Source: DAOUJI01 sp965224415 (lineage in GTDB: Bacteria > Chloroflexota > Dehalococcoidia > Lucifugimonadales > JAGWBF01). From it: a DNA stretch of 64,000 bases. Under the pieces are notes generated by a model. It did not search any database. It was given only the letters and a program-made list of their open reading frames with translations, and was not told the origin of the DNA. The stretch is taken from NCBI GenBank assembly GCA_965224415.1, contig CBDCZB010000004.1, positions 248,001 through 312,000 of the forward strand, written 5' to 3'. The translations under genes were made by a program, and so were the position numbers. Shown in pieces: positions 52,312 to 61,366 of the stretch (positions are counted from its first letter, which is position 1; every line of letters starts with the position of its first letter).

Positions 52312-52761
52312 ATGACGCTTGAACTAGACTATGACAGGTCCATTCTTGGTAAGGAATACAACACTGGCCCCTTCCACGTTTCCGCCGACTTGATTCGGGA
52401 CTATTGCAAGGCCCTTGGGGAAACGAATCCCATCTACATCGACGAGGAGGCCGCCAAGAAGGCGGGTCACGCAGGGCTGGTGGCGCCGCCGGCTCTCTGC
52501 AGCGTTTTCGTGCGGCAGGTGACGACGCCCGACATCAAACTCAACTTCGGCACCCTGCGATTTCACGCTGGACAAATGGTGGCTCCCGAAGCGGACATCA
52601 TCGCGGGAGACTCGCTATCGGCCTCCACTTTTCTGAAAGACGTCTACCCTAAAACGGGCCGCACGGGCACAATGGCGTTTATGGTGTGGGAGACGGTGTT
52701 CACCAATCAAAAAGGCGAGAGGGTGGCTGACGTACAGGAATCCTTCGCCGCCCGGGAGTGA
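52312..52761 (+). CDS. MaoC/FAS1-dehydratase-like hot-dog protein, first half
   Basis: 149 residues of hot-dog fold similar to the MaoC N-terminal dehydratase (FAS1 DH region). The hydratase segment reads LGETNPIYIDEEAAKKAGHAGLVAPP up to the core VAPPAL; the usual catalytic Asp and His of D-x-N-P-x-H are Glu and Tyr here. Likely works as a heterodimer with the next gene, either as an enoyl-CoA hydratase with altered residues or an acyl-CoA-binding partner. Confidence 0.8.
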   Translation: MTLELDYDRSILGKEYNTGPFHVSADLIRDYCKALGETNPIYIDEEAAKKAGHAGLVAPPALCSVFVRQVTTPDIKLNFGTLRFHAGQMVAPEADIIAGDSLSASTFLKDVYPKTGRTGTMAFMVWETVFTNQKGERVADVQESFAARE

Positions 52762-52764
52762 ATG

Positions 52765-53205
52765 ATGGCATACGGAGACCCGATAACCTACGAGGACGTT
52801 GACCTGGGTGACGAGGTCGGACCCGTCCTCAAGAACATCACCGACGAAGATGTGGCGTTCTTCTGCGCCAATGCCTGGGGACAGACAGGTCCCACCAGGT
52901 TCACCAATATGGAGATAGCCCTCCAGAACAAGCTGAAAGCCCCCATCGTTCCCGGAGTGATGAGCGTGGGCCTGATGACCCAACTTATCACCGGTTGGTC
53001 GCCCAACGCCGTCTTGAAGAACCTGGACGTGGTCTTTCGCCAACCCGTGCCACACGTAGAGGTCACTCTAAGCGCCTTGGTCACGGACAAGCGAGAAGAG
53101 GACGGCGACAACATTCTGGAGTGCGACGTCTACTTGTCCAATGAAGAGAGCGGACGTCTTATCATAGGCAAGGCCATAGTGACCCTGCCCTCCAAGGGAA
53201 GCTAG
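52765..53205 (+). CDS. MaoC-like hot-dog protein, second half
   Basis: 146 residues from ATG 52765 (GGGAG six bases upstream; ATG 52762 also possible). Hot-dog landmarks are YEDVDLGDEVGPVLKNI, KAPIVPGVMSVGLMTQLI and LKNLDVVFRQPVPHVEVTL. The catalytic stretch is WGQTGPTRFTN, so the Asp/His dyad of R-specific hydratases is not visible here either. It starts right after the first half, implying a two-chain double hot-dog. Confidence 0.8.
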   Translation: MAYGDPITYEDVDLGDEVGPVLKNITDEDVAFFCANAWGQTGPTRFTNMEIALQNKLKAPIVPGVMSVGLMTQLITGWSPNAVLKNLDVVFRQPVPHVEVTLSALVTDKREEDGDNILECDVYLSNEESGRLIIGKAIVTLPSKGS

Positions 53206-53221
53206 ACCTTCCGGTTTTCCG

Positions 53222-54040
53222 TTGCCACGGGACATCGTATCCTCCACGCTGCGCCAGGGCCTGTACACCAGGGTGGTGGGGCGACGGCTTGTCTACCACC
53301 ACCGCCTTGAGTCCACGATGGACGAGGCGGCCCGTCTGGCGAAAGAATGTGACGACGACGGAATCGTGGTCGTCGCCGAAGAGCAAACCGCCGCCCGTGG
53401 CCGTTTCCAAAGGCAGTGGATTTCCGAACCGGGAAACCTCTACCTGTCTGTGGCGCTCCGGCCCTCGCCTTGGGGTCTCCAGTACGTCTCCATCATGGCG
53501 GGTCTGGCCGTGGCACGGGCCATTCGAAAGTCCACTGGCCTGCAACCCACGCTAAAATGGCCCAACGACATCCGCTTGGGCGGGAAGAAAGTGTGCGGCG
53601 TTCTGGTCGAAAGCTCCCTCACTGGAGGCGTCGTGGACTGGGCCGTGGTGGGCATCGGACTGAACGTCGCTTTGAAAACGGGGGACTTCCCGGAAATTGC
53701 CGGCATCGCGACCAGCGTCAACGAAACATTGGGGGCCGAGGCCGATCGTACCGCCCTCCTTGGGAGCCTTCTGCATGAACTGGACCGCTTGTACATGCCG
53801 CTGCGTAGAGAGGCACAGCCCAGCCCGGCGGAAGTGGCACCCGCTCTGCTGGAATGGAAAGGACACCTGGACACCCTTGGCAGGCGCGTTAGGGTGCAGT
53901 GGAAGGACGAGGTCTACCAGGGGATGGCTGAGGACGCTGACCCCGTGGGTAACCTGATTCTCAGGACGGATAGCGGTGTAGTAGTGCTTATTGCGGGAGA
54001 AGTTACTTCGCAGATCGACGTCGCGGAGCCGATAGGCTAA
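53222..54040 (+). CDS. birA: Biotin-[acetyl-CoA-carboxylase] ligase
   Basis: Attaches biotin to carboxylase carrier domains. It is 272 residues from TTG 53222. The catalytic core has EEQTAARGRFQRQW (GRGRxGR region; the first Gly-Arg pair is ARGR), TLKWPNDIRLGGKKVCGVL and GIGLNV. There is no N-terminal helix-turn-helix, so it is a ligase only, without the repressor function of E. coli BirA. Position within a CoA-metabolism operon fits a carboxylase-linked pathway. Confidence 0.9.
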   Translation: MPRDIVSSTLRQGLYTRVVGRRLVYHHRLESTMDEAARLAKECDDDGIVVVAEEQTAARGRFQRQWISEPGNLYLSVALRPSPWGLQYVSIMAGLAVARAIRKSTGLQPTLKWPNDIRLGGKKVCGVLVESSLTGGVVDWAVVGIGLNVALKTGDFPEIAGIATSVNETLGAEADRTALLGSLLHELDRLYMPLRREAQPSPAEVAPALLEWKGHLDTLGRRVRVQWKDEVYQGMAEDADPVGNLILRTDSGVVVLIAGEVTSQIDVAEPIG

Positions 54041-54051
54041 GGAGGCGTAAG

Positions 54052-54849
54052 TTGCTGGAAAGCCTTTCTCTGGACGGCAAGTCCATCATCATCACCGGAG
54101 GGGGTACTGGCTTGGGCCGGGCCATGGTGAACGCATTGGCCCGGGCCGGTGCCGACGTGGCCATCGCCGCCCGCAGGACGGGACCCATCGAGGAGGCCGC
54201 CGACGAGGTCAGGTCTCTGGGGAGAAGGTCCCTTGCCATCGCCTGCGACGTGGCCGACTCAGCCCAGGTGGATGCGATGGTTGAAACGACCATCGCCGAA
54301 CTTGGAAAAGTCGACGTGATGATCAACAACGCTGGACGCACCAACAATCCCCGGATACCCATCTGGGAGGTCACCGACGAGATATGGCGGTCGGAAATCG
54401 ACGTGAACCTGTCGGGGGCCTTCTTCTGCGCCAGGGCCGTGTCAAAGCACATGGCCGACAGAGGGAAAGGCAAGATAATCAACGTTGCCTCCGGTTTCGG
54501 AATCAGGGCAGGCCGTGACATCTACACCTACGCGTGCGGCAAGGGAGGCATGATGCAGTTGACCCGCACCCTTGCATTCAGCCTGGCCCGCTATGGCATC
54601 ACCGCCAACACCATCGTCCCAGGCTTCATTCCCACCCGGGGTGTCGAGTCCATGCGGTCGGGTCTGCCGGCGTCGGGAGATTCCCTACCCACGGGCAAGC
54701 TGGGGAAGCCCGAGGACATGGGGCCCATCGCAGTGTTCCTGTCCTCGGACGCCTCCGACTACATGACCGGAGAGATGATCATACTGGACGGAGGGGCCAT
54801 GGCTGGAGGCATAGCTCCCACCGGCCACGCCCCGGTTATGCCTCTCTAG
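54052..54849 (+). CDS. SDR family oxidoreductase (catalytically complete)
   Basis: 265 residues. TTG 54052 with GGAGG six bases upstream. Motifs are canonical: ITGGGTGLGRA, INNAGRTNNP, Ser in NVASGFG, YACGK as YxxxK, and PGFIPT. Probably oxidises a 3-hydroxyacyl-CoA or an alcohol. The following SDR gene lacks these residues, so the pair may function together. Confidence 0.87.
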   Translation: MLESLSLDGKSIIITGGGTGLGRAMVNALARAGADVAIAARRTGPIEEAADEVRSLGRRSLAIACDVADSAQVDAMVETTIAELGKVDVMINNAGRTNNPRIPIWEVTDEIWRSEIDVNLSGAFFCARAVSKHMADRGKGKIINVASGFGIRAGRDIYTYACGKGGMMQLTRTLAFSLARYGITANTIVPGFIPTRGVESMRSGLPASGDSLPTGKLGKPEDMGPIAVFLSSDASDYMTGEMIILDGGAMAGGIAPTGHAPVMPL

Positions 54850-54892
54850 ACGTATGCCGTGCAAAAAATAGACCGCAAGCCTGGAGGATGAA

Positions 54893-55621
54893 ATGCCCCT
54901 GATAGAAGAGTACGACTTGGCCGGCCGAGTGGCGGTAGTGGCCACGGACGACCTGCTTTTCGGACCGCCGGTGGCCGAGGCGCTGCAAGAGGCCAATGCT
55001 CAAGTCCACGTGGTCTCGTCCAATCAGGCTGTGCTGGAGGCCGCCAACGGCGGCGTGTTCTGTGACTTCTCCACCGAGGAGGCCTTGGAAGATGCAATAC
55101 ACGCTATAGCAGGGGCCGACGGCCGAGTGGACATCCTCGTGAACAACTTTCGAACCTACCACGCAAGGCCCTTCGGGGAGGTGGACTTGGACGAGTTCGG
55201 CGCCGTCTTGAGACGGAACGTCAGACCGGTCTACATCGCCAGCCGGGTGGTCTCCCGGCGCATGGTCCAGGACCAATACGGGCGCATCGTCAATCTCATC
55301 TCCGACCTGGCCGAGAGGGGAATGAAGAATTCCGCAGCCTACTGCGCGAGCCAGGGAGCGGTGTTGCAGCTTACCAGAGCGTTGGCTATGGAGTTGGGCG
55401 CCAACAACATACGCGTCAACGCAGTGGGTGTGGGCTGGTACTCCGAGGCGCCCTCGCCTGAGGACGCCGAGCGGGAGCAGCTGGTCAGGTACATACCCCT
55501 GCGCCGAAAGGGAAGCCCGGCGGACATTGCTCCGCTGGTGGTTTTTGCGGCCTCCGAGTCCTGCGACTACACGACGGGCCACCCCATTTACGTTGACGGC
55601 GGGTTGATGGCCCGCCCGTAG
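54893..55621 (+). CDS. SDR-fold protein lacking cofactor and catalytic residues
   Basis: 242 residues of SDR fold by length and by the shared segments VNNFRTYHARPF, AAYCASQGAVLQLTRALA, NAVGVGWYSE and DGGLMARP. The TGxxxGxG loop is replaced by VATDDLLFG, NNAG reads NNFR, and the YxxxK lysine is Gln (YCASQ). Dehydrogenase activity is unlikely. It directly follows a complete SDR (43 bp), which suggests a regulatory or structural partner. Confidence 0.82.
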   Translation: MPLIEEYDLAGRVAVVATDDLLFGPPVAEALQEANAQVHVVSSNQAVLEAANGGVFCDFSTEEALEDAIHAIAGADGRVDILVNNFRTYHARPFGEVDLDEFGAVLRRNVRPVYIASRVVSRRMVQDQYGRIVNLISDLAERGMKNSAAYCASQGAVLQLTRALAMELGANNIRVNAVGVGWYSEAPSPEDAEREQLVRYIPLRRKGSPADIAPLVVFAASESCDYTTGHPIYVDGGLMARP

Positions 55622-55665
55622 CGGCGGCCGTGCTAGAATAGCAAGGCCCATTTCCGGGCTGCGCT

Positions 55666-56928
55666 ATGACCGACCGTCAGACCGACAACTTCCTCAGCCC
55701 CTATCGAGTCCTGGACCTCAGCGACGAGCGGGGGATCCTGTGCGGCAAGATACTCGCCGACCTAGGGGCCGACGTAGTCCAGATAGAACCTGCAGCAGGA
55801 AGCTCCGCCCGCCTTCGGGGGCCTTTCTACAAGAACGAGCCGGGGCCAGAGAACAGCCTGTTCTGGTGGGCCTACTCCGCCGGAAAACGCAGCATCACTC
55901 TGGACATCGCCAAGCCGCAAGGGGTGGAGCTGGTCAAACGGCTGGTGAAGAACGCCCACTTTCTGGTTGAGTCCTATGACCCCGGCTACATGGAATCCCT
56001 TGGTTTGGGCTACTCCGATTTGGAGGCCCTCAACCCGGGACTGGTAATGGTTTCCATTACGGCTTTCGGCCAGAAGGGGCCCTACGGGAATTATAAAGGT
56101 TCGGACATAGTGGGCATGGCGCTTGGTGGGTTCATGCACCTGACGGGAGACCAGGACAGGCCCCCGCTGAGGATAAGCCACCCCCAGTTCTACCTTCACG
56201 GAGCTTCTGCCGGGGCGCTTGGGGCCATGCTTGCCCACACCCACAGAGCGGCGACTGGAGAGGGCCAGCACGTAGACGTTTCCTGCCAACAGGCGGCCGC
56301 CAAGACCCTGGCCCACGCCCCCCAGTTCTGGGACGCCCAGGGAGTTGTGCTAAGGCGCATGGGGCCGTACAGGCCCACCGCCGGAGACTCCATGGTGCGG
56401 GTCAACTGGAAGTGTAAAGACGGCTTCGTTAACTTCATGCCTCAGGGGGGCGGTCCAGGGGTCTCCGCCAGCACTAGGGCCATGCTTGCCTGGATGAGGG
56501 ACGAAGGAATGGGAAGCGACTCCCTGGACGCCGTTAAGTGGGAACAGATGCATTATTCCGACGTGCCCGGCGACGTTATGAGGCAGGGGGTCGTAGACTT
56601 CGGACGCTTCATCGATACCAAGACCAAGGATGAGCTTATCGCAGAAAGCAGGAACCGCCGCATAATTCTGTTTCCCCTCAACACCCATGAGGACATCCTT
56701 GAGTACCCACAGTTAAGCGAAAGGGACTATTTCGTCTCCCTCCTCCACCCCGAACTTGGAACATCGGTGAAGTATCCGGGCCGCTTCATATTGGACGGAG
56801 TCGCTGACCGCGTAGGTCCGCGCAGCCGCGCGCCTCTATTGGGAGAGCACAACCGAGAGATATACGGCGGCGAGCTTGGAATGGCCGATGACGAAATCGA
56901 ATCTCTGAAGGGTGACGGGACTATCTGA
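55666..56928 (+). CDS. CaiB/BaiF family III CoA-transferase, subunit without the usual aspartate
   Basis: 420 residues. The family opening LSPYRVLDLSDERGILCGKI and LADLGADVVQIEP are clear, as is the ITLDIAKPQGVELVKRLVK segment. At the position of the nucleophilic aspartate the protein has His (RISHPQFYLHGASAGALGAM). Its TGA overlaps the ATG of the next gene (TGATG). The pair resembles two-subunit CoA-transferases such as BbsEF, where only one chain carries the nucleophile. Confidence 0.88.
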   Translation: MTDRQTDNFLSPYRVLDLSDERGILCGKILADLGADVVQIEPAAGSSARLRGPFYKNEPGPENSLFWWAYSAGKRSITLDIAKPQGVELVKRLVKNAHFLVESYDPGYMESLGLGYSDLEALNPGLVMVSITAFGQKGPYGNYKGSDIVGMALGGFMHLTGDQDRPPLRISHPQFYLHGASAGALGAMLAHTHRAATGEGQHVDVSCQQAAAKTLAHAPQFWDAQGVVLRRMGPYRPTAGDSMVRVNWKCKDGFVNFMPQGGGPGVSASTRAMLAWMRDEGMGSDSLDAVKWEQMHYSDVPGDVMRQGVVDFGRFIDTKTKDELIAESRNRRIILFPLNTHEDILEYPQLSERDYFVSLLHPELGTSVKYPGRFILDGVADRVGPRSRAPLLGEHNREIYGGELGMADDEIESLKGDGTI

Positions 56929-58148
56929 TGACGGCGAAACCTCTTGAGGGGCTGAAAATCCTGGACTTCTGCTGGGTGGTGGCAGGGCCGCTGACCACCA
57001 AATACCTGGCCGAATACGGGGCCGACGTCATCCGCGTGGAGACGACAAAAAGGCCGGAGGTGCTCCGCAGGGGCGCGCCCTTCAAGGACGGTATATCCGG
57101 CATCAACCGCAGCGAGTATTTCGGCAACTACAACGTGGGGAAATACGGCATAACCATCGACATGCAGCACCCCAGGTCAAGGGAACTGGTGTTGAGAATC
57201 GCCCAATGGGCCGATGTGATAACGGAGAACTTCACTCCGGGGACCCTGGAGAAATGGGAACTGAGTTACGAGGACCTGAAGAAGGCCAACGAAGGCATCA
57301 TCCTGTTCAGTTCGTCCATGCTGGGACGGGGAGGTTCCATGTCCTCCCAGCCCGGTTTCGGCCCGGTGCTGGCGTCTCTATCCGGCATGACCTACCTCAC
57401 CGGCTGGCCGGACCGGGAACCCGTCAATCCCTACGGCGCCTACACCGACTTCATAATCCCGCGCTTCGCGGTGCCAGCGATACTGGCCGCATGGGACTAC
57501 AAAAAGCGCACCGGCCAGGGGACCCACCTGGACCTTTCCCAGTTGGAAGCGTCAGTCCAGTTCTCCGCGCCGTTGGTCTTGGACTACACGGTCAACGGCG
57601 TCATAAACGAGCGTCAGGGCAACCGGGACCCTAACGCCGCGCCCCACGGTACCTACCCCTGTAAGGGCGAAGACCGATGGATCGCCATCGCCTGCAACTC
57701 GGAGGAGGCCTGGCAGGGGTTAAGGTCTCTGGCCTGTCCGTCGGGTTCGGGATGGGCCTACGACGAGCGCTTCTCAACGCTGGAGGGCAGAAAGGCGGCT
57801 GAAGACGAGTTGGACGAGTTAGTGGGTGAATGGACGCGGCAATGGGACGCAAGAGAGCTGATGGGCAGGCTCCAGGCCGTCGGAACACCGGCGGGGGCCG
57901 TCAATGACTGCCGCGACCTATTTGACGATGCCCAGCTGTCGTATCGAGGCCACTTCCAGTTTCCAGTGCATCCTGAAATCGGGCCATACGCTGTGTCCCG
58001 CAGCGAGTTGGACCTGTCCAAGACGCCCGGCGCCATCGACCGGCCTGCCCCGCTTATTGGAGAGCACAACGAGTTCGCCTTGAAAGGGCTAGTTGGCCTG
58101 TCCGCCGAGGAGTACAAGTCCCTGGAGGACGACGGAGTCCTAACGTAA
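56928..58148 (+). CDS. CaiB/BaiF family III CoA-transferase, subunit with catalytic aspartate
   Basis: 406 residues. LEGLKILDFCWVVAGPLTTKY and LAEYGADVIRVETTKRPEV open the protein; the nucleophile region NPYGAYTDFIIPRFAVPAIL retains Asp. It moves CoA between carboxylic acids without ATP. Overlap with the first subunit fixes the start and implies a heteromeric enzyme. It is the last gene of the operon; an LLM gene faces it 35 bp away. Confidence 0.9.
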   Translation: MTAKPLEGLKILDFCWVVAGPLTTKYLAEYGADVIRVETTKRPEVLRRGAPFKDGISGINRSEYFGNYNVGKYGITIDMQHPRSRELVLRIAQWADVITENFTPGTLEKWELSYEDLKKANEGIILFSSSMLGRGGSMSSQPGFGPVLASLSGMTYLTGWPDREPVNPYGAYTDFIIPRFAVPAILAAWDYKKRTGQGTHLDLSQLEASVQFSAPLVLDYTVNGVINERQGNRDPNAAPHGTYPCKGEDRWIAIACNSEEAWQGLRSLACPSGSGWAYDERFSTLEGRKAAEDELDELVGEWTRQWDARELMGRLQAVGTPAGAVNDCRDLFDDAQLSYRGHFQFPVHPEIGPYAVSRSELDLSKTPGAIDRPAPLIGEHNEFALKGLVGLSAEEYKSLEDDGVLT

Positions 58149-58183
58149 GGGCTGTGGCGTGACTGGAGGGTTAGCCGCGGGAC

Positions 58184-59212
58184 TTACTTGAAGCTGGGCA
58201 TGACCTCTTCCGCCAGAAGCTTCAGGGACTTGACGACCAGCTCGTAGGGAATCTGTCCGCCGTAGTTGGTCTCCAGCACCACCCCGGAAATCCCCAACTC
58301 ATCCCGGTACATGTTCAGGCGGTCAATCACCTGCTCCGGCGTGCCGAACATCACCCGGCGCGCGAGAATTTCCTCGTAGGGCTGGTTGGCGATTGCGGTG
58401 AGGCGCGCCGCCGACTCGGCCGACGCAGCGGAGCCTGCCAGCTGCCGGGCGCCATAACGTATCATCCACATGGCGCTTTCCTCAGGCTCTGAGCGGGCCT
58501 GTTCCTCGGTTTCGGCCAGATACGCAGGCACCCGGATGAAGCAATTGGCTTCACCAGCATGGCCCGATTCCTGCCAGGCCTCTCTGTATGTCTTGAGACG
58601 AGTCTTCAACTCCTCAATGGGTGAATTGGCCCCAATGAACACTGGATAACCCATGTTCCCCAGCATCTTGTACGTGTCCGCGCTGGACACCGCCACGCGG
58701 ATAGGCGGGTGGGGTTCCTGGTAGGGAGACGGCACCAGGGTAACGTCGTTGTAGCTGTAGAACTCCCCCTCGAATGAGAAAGTCGGCTGAGTCCAGGCTT
58801 TAGTGACCACTTCCAGGGCTTCCAGGAAGCGCCCGCGGCTCTCCGAATAGGGTACGTTGTAGCCTTCATAGTAGATAGTCAGGCCGCTCCGGCCTATACC
58901 AAAGTCCAGACGTCCCTTGGAGATGTGGTCCACCGTGGCGGCTTCCTCAGCCACTCGGAGAGGGTTGGTGAGCGGCAAGACCTGGACGGCCAGTCCTATC
59001 CGTACACGCTCTGTGCGTGCGCCAATGGCGCTGGCGATTATCAGTGGCGAGGCCAGCACCGACCGGTCGGGACTGAAGTGGTGTTCCCCAAGCCAAACGG
59101 CGTCCATGCCCAGCTTCTCGGCCGCCATTACCTGTTTGAAGGACTCGTCGAAAGCGTTAGCCTGGGTCTTTCCTGGTCGGACGTTGAAGTCCGTAGACAT
59201 TCCGAAGATCAT
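58184..59212 (-). CDS. LLM class flavin-dependent oxidoreductase
   Basis: 342 residues. Landmarks: MDAVWLGEHHFSPDRS, IGLAVQVLPLTNPLRVAEEA, KGRLDFGIGRSGLTIYYEGY and VMFGTPEQVIDRLNMYRDEL. Closest in pattern to alkanal/alkane-type monooxygenases with a two-component flavin supply. The gene lies 8 bp behind another LLM gene, so the two may form a heterodimer like luciferase alpha/beta. Confidence 0.87.
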   Translation of the reverse strand: MIFGMSTDFNVRPGKTQANAFDESFKQVMAAEKLGMDAVWLGEHHFSPDRSVLASPLIIASAIGARTERVRIGLAVQVLPLTNPLRVAEEAATVDHISKGRLDFGIGRSGLTIYYEGYNVPYSESRGRFLEALEVVTKAWTQPTFSFEGEFYSYNDVTLVPSPYQEPHPPIRVAVSSADTYKMLGNMGYPVFIGANSPIEELKTRLKTYREAWQESGHAGEANCFIRVPAYLAETEEQARSEPEESAMWMIRYGARQLAGSAASAESAARLTAIANQPYEEILARRVMFGTPEQVIDRLNMYRDELGISGVVLETNYGGQIPYELVVKSLKLLAEEVMPSFK

Positions 59213-59220
59213 GTTTCCGT

Positions 59221-60447
59221 CTAAGTCTCCTTTTCGAAGGGGGAGGGAAGGTCCAACTCAGCGGCAATTTCACGCACCGCCGGGAGAACTTCCTGGCCCA
59301 TGAGTTCAAGGCATCTCATCGTATCCTGATGGCTTATGGTGCCGTCGTTGGTCCACACTCCCAATATTCCTGGCCGCAAGCTTTCCAGAGTCTCCCGTAT
59401 TTGACGTATCACCGATTCGGGACTGCCGACTATGATGCGGCGTCTGTTGAGTATCTCCTCCCACGTGGCGGTGTCGATGCCCCCGCCCGCTCCGCCAGTG
59501 GGAGAAAGCTGGAATGGGTCCTTGCGCACCCGCTCCTTCATGGCGCGGAACTTGGGGTCCCTGCTGTTGTATCCGATGGGGGCCATGTAGTCGGGGGGCA
59601 GCGGTATGCGACCTTTCCCGACGTTGCCCACCAAGAAACCTTTGCCTATCTCCCTGGCCTTCTCGTCGGTGTCCGCCACCAGGATTCGCTGCAGGTACCC
59701 GATGTGCTGTGGACCGGGCTCGTAACCCTGTTGGCTGGCGGCTTCTTTGTAGTTGTCCAACATGTCCTGGGTGGCGGCCAGGTCAGTCTCCAGAAAGATG
59801 TAGGGATAGCGGCGTTCTGCACAGAATGCCACCGTCTCAGGGCTTCCGGTGCCAGGTATCCACACGGGTGGGTGGGGATCCTGGAGGGGCACCTGGAAAG
59901 GGTTTACATAACGGAACTGGAAGTGCTTGCCTTCCCAGCGAAACGGGCCTGGAGTGGTCCAGGTTTTTATCACCAGGTCGTGGGCCTCTTCGAACCGCTC
60001 CCGGTTGTGCACCGGGTTGATGTTGGCCTGCCAGCTCTCCACACCCGTTCCCCTGACAAAGCCGGAAACCAACCGTCCACGGGAAATCATGTCGATTTCG
60101 GCCAACTCCTCGGCCAGCCTTATGGGGTTGTCGAAAACCGGAAGGGGATTGCCCAGCAGGACTATCTTGGGCTTCTTGGTGATCCGGGCGAGGATAGCCG
60201 CCTCCAGGTTCATGGTGGCGCCCATGCAGGTGGGGGTGGAGTGGTGCTCGTTGAGCATCAGCCCGTCGAACCCCACCTCTTCCGAGTACTCGTATTCGTC
60301 CAGGTACTCGTTGTAGAGTTCCGCACCCAGCTTGGGGTCAAAATGGGAGTTGGAGAAGGTCAGACGAACGGCTTGGTTCGGGCTGTTGCGGACGTCGTCT
60401 TCTGTGTATCCGGTGTAGGCCCGCTCTGTAAAGCGCATCAGAAACAT
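59221..60447 (-). CDS. LLM class flavin-dependent oxidoreductase (long form)
   Basis: 408 residues. Core motifs: FDGLMLNEHHSTPTCMGATM, KIVLLGNPLPVFDNPIRLAE, GRLVSGFVRGTGVESWQANI (flavin phosphate region) and RIIVGSPESVIRQIRETLES. It is 60 residues longer than its downstream neighbour. First gene of the pair, served by the promoter at 60500-60528. Confidence 0.87.
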   Translation of the reverse strand: MFLMRFTERAYTGYTEDDVRNSPNQAVRLTFSNSHFDPKLGAELYNEYLDEYEYSEEVGFDGLMLNEHHSTPTCMGATMNLEAAILARITKKPKIVLLGNPLPVFDNPIRLAEELAEIDMISRGRLVSGFVRGTGVESWQANINPVHNRERFEEAHDLVIKTWTTPGPFRWEGKHFQFRYVNPFQVPLQDPHPPVWIPGTGSPETVAFCAERRYPYIFLETDLAATQDMLDNYKEAASQQGYEPGPQHIGYLQRILVADTDEKAREIGKGFLVGNVGKGRIPLPPDYMAPIGYNSRDPKFRAMKERVRKDPFQLSPTGGAGGGIDTATWEEILNRRRIIVGSPESVIRQIRETLESLRPGILGVWTNDGTISHQDTMRCLELMGQEVLPAVREIAAELDLPSPFEKET

Positions 60448-60499
60448 GGGCCGGCCGCCTCCTTGTTGTTCCCAGCGGACAAGGTTCCAAGTGCATTAC

Positions 60500-60528
60500 A
60501 GGCTACTCAAAATATGTAGGCGTGTCAA
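60500..60528 (-). promoter_or_regulatory. Promoter candidate of the LLM pair
   Basis: Minus strand: perfect TTGACA at 60528-60523, 17-bp spacer, TAGCCT at 60505-60500 (weak -10). Confidence 0.45.
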
Positions 60529-60598
60529 CGAAAAAGCCGCCCTTACGATTGGTGTATATTAGGCAGAACAAGGAGATTCAGGCTTGAGGAGGAACGAA

Positions 60599-61345
60599 GT
60601 GACGTTGGAGGGTAAGACGGCTCTGGTTACAGGCTCCGGGCGAAATATAGGCCGGGCGACGGCCCTGGAGTTGGCGAAAGACGGTGCCAACGTGGTGATA
60701 AACGCCAGGTCCAATCAGGACGAGGTTGAATCCGTCTCCGAAGAGGCCAGGCGGCTGGGAGTCCGTGCACTGCCTATCCTGGCCGACGTCTCCGACAAGG
60801 AGCAGGTGGACTCCATGGCGGCAAGGGTGTTGGAGGAGTTCGGGCGGCTGGACGTGGTGGTAAGCAATGTGGCCATACGCCCCACTAAACCTTTCATGGA
60901 TGTGTCCCTTGAGGAATGGCGTCTCGTGCAGGGAGTCATTCTGGACGCCGCCTTCTTTCTGTCGCAGGCTGCGCTGCCGTCCATGTTGCAGAACGGCTTC
61001 GGACGCCTGATATACATAGCCGGAGAGGGAGCTTTCACCGGCCACGCGGGCCGGGCCCACGTCTATGCGGCGAAGATGGGTCTGGTGGGACTGGCCAGAA
61101 GCCTCGCCAGCGAAGTCGCCCCACATAACATTACCGTAAACGTGGTCTCGCCCGGGAGGTTCGACACCAGCCGGAACCTAGACTGGTATCCCGGCAGAGA
61201 CACCGGGTCGGCGGAGGGCATTCCAGTGGGGCGGATGGGCGACCCGCGGGAACTGGGAGCGACCTGCAGGTTCCTGGCGTCGGACAACGGGGCCTTCATT
61301 ACTGGCCAGACCATCCACGTCAACGGCGGCGCGGTCTACCACTGA
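60599..61345 (+). CDS. SDR family protein with displaced catalytic tyrosine
   Basis: 248 residues from GTG 60599 (GAGGAGGAA upstream; TTG 60584 rejected). The cofactor loop VTGSGRNIGRATALE is intact. The active site is altered: the serine strand reads IYIAGEGAFTG without Ser, and the YxxxK region reads HVYAAKMG, with Tyr three, not four, residues before Lys; NNAG reads SNVA. Cofactor binding is expected, normal SDR catalysis is doubtful. Confidence 0.82.
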   Translation: MTLEGKTALVTGSGRNIGRATALELAKDGANVVINARSNQDEVESVSEEARRLGVRALPILADVSDKEQVDSMAARVLEEFGRLDVVVSNVAIRPTKPFMDVSLEEWRLVQGVILDAAFFLSQAALPSMLQNGFGRLIYIAGEGAFTGHAGRAHVYAAKMGLVGLARSLASEVAPHNITVNVVSPGRFDTSRNLDWYPGRDTGSAEGIPVGRMGDPRELGATCRFLASDNGAFITGQTIHVNGGAVYH

Positions 61346-61366
61346 CGCCCGGCTCAATGCCCCCCT

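Noticed and set aside
59329..60519. 396-residue plus-strand frame opposite the LLM gene
   Set aside because: Antisense to a well-supported luciferase-like gene; no motif or SD.
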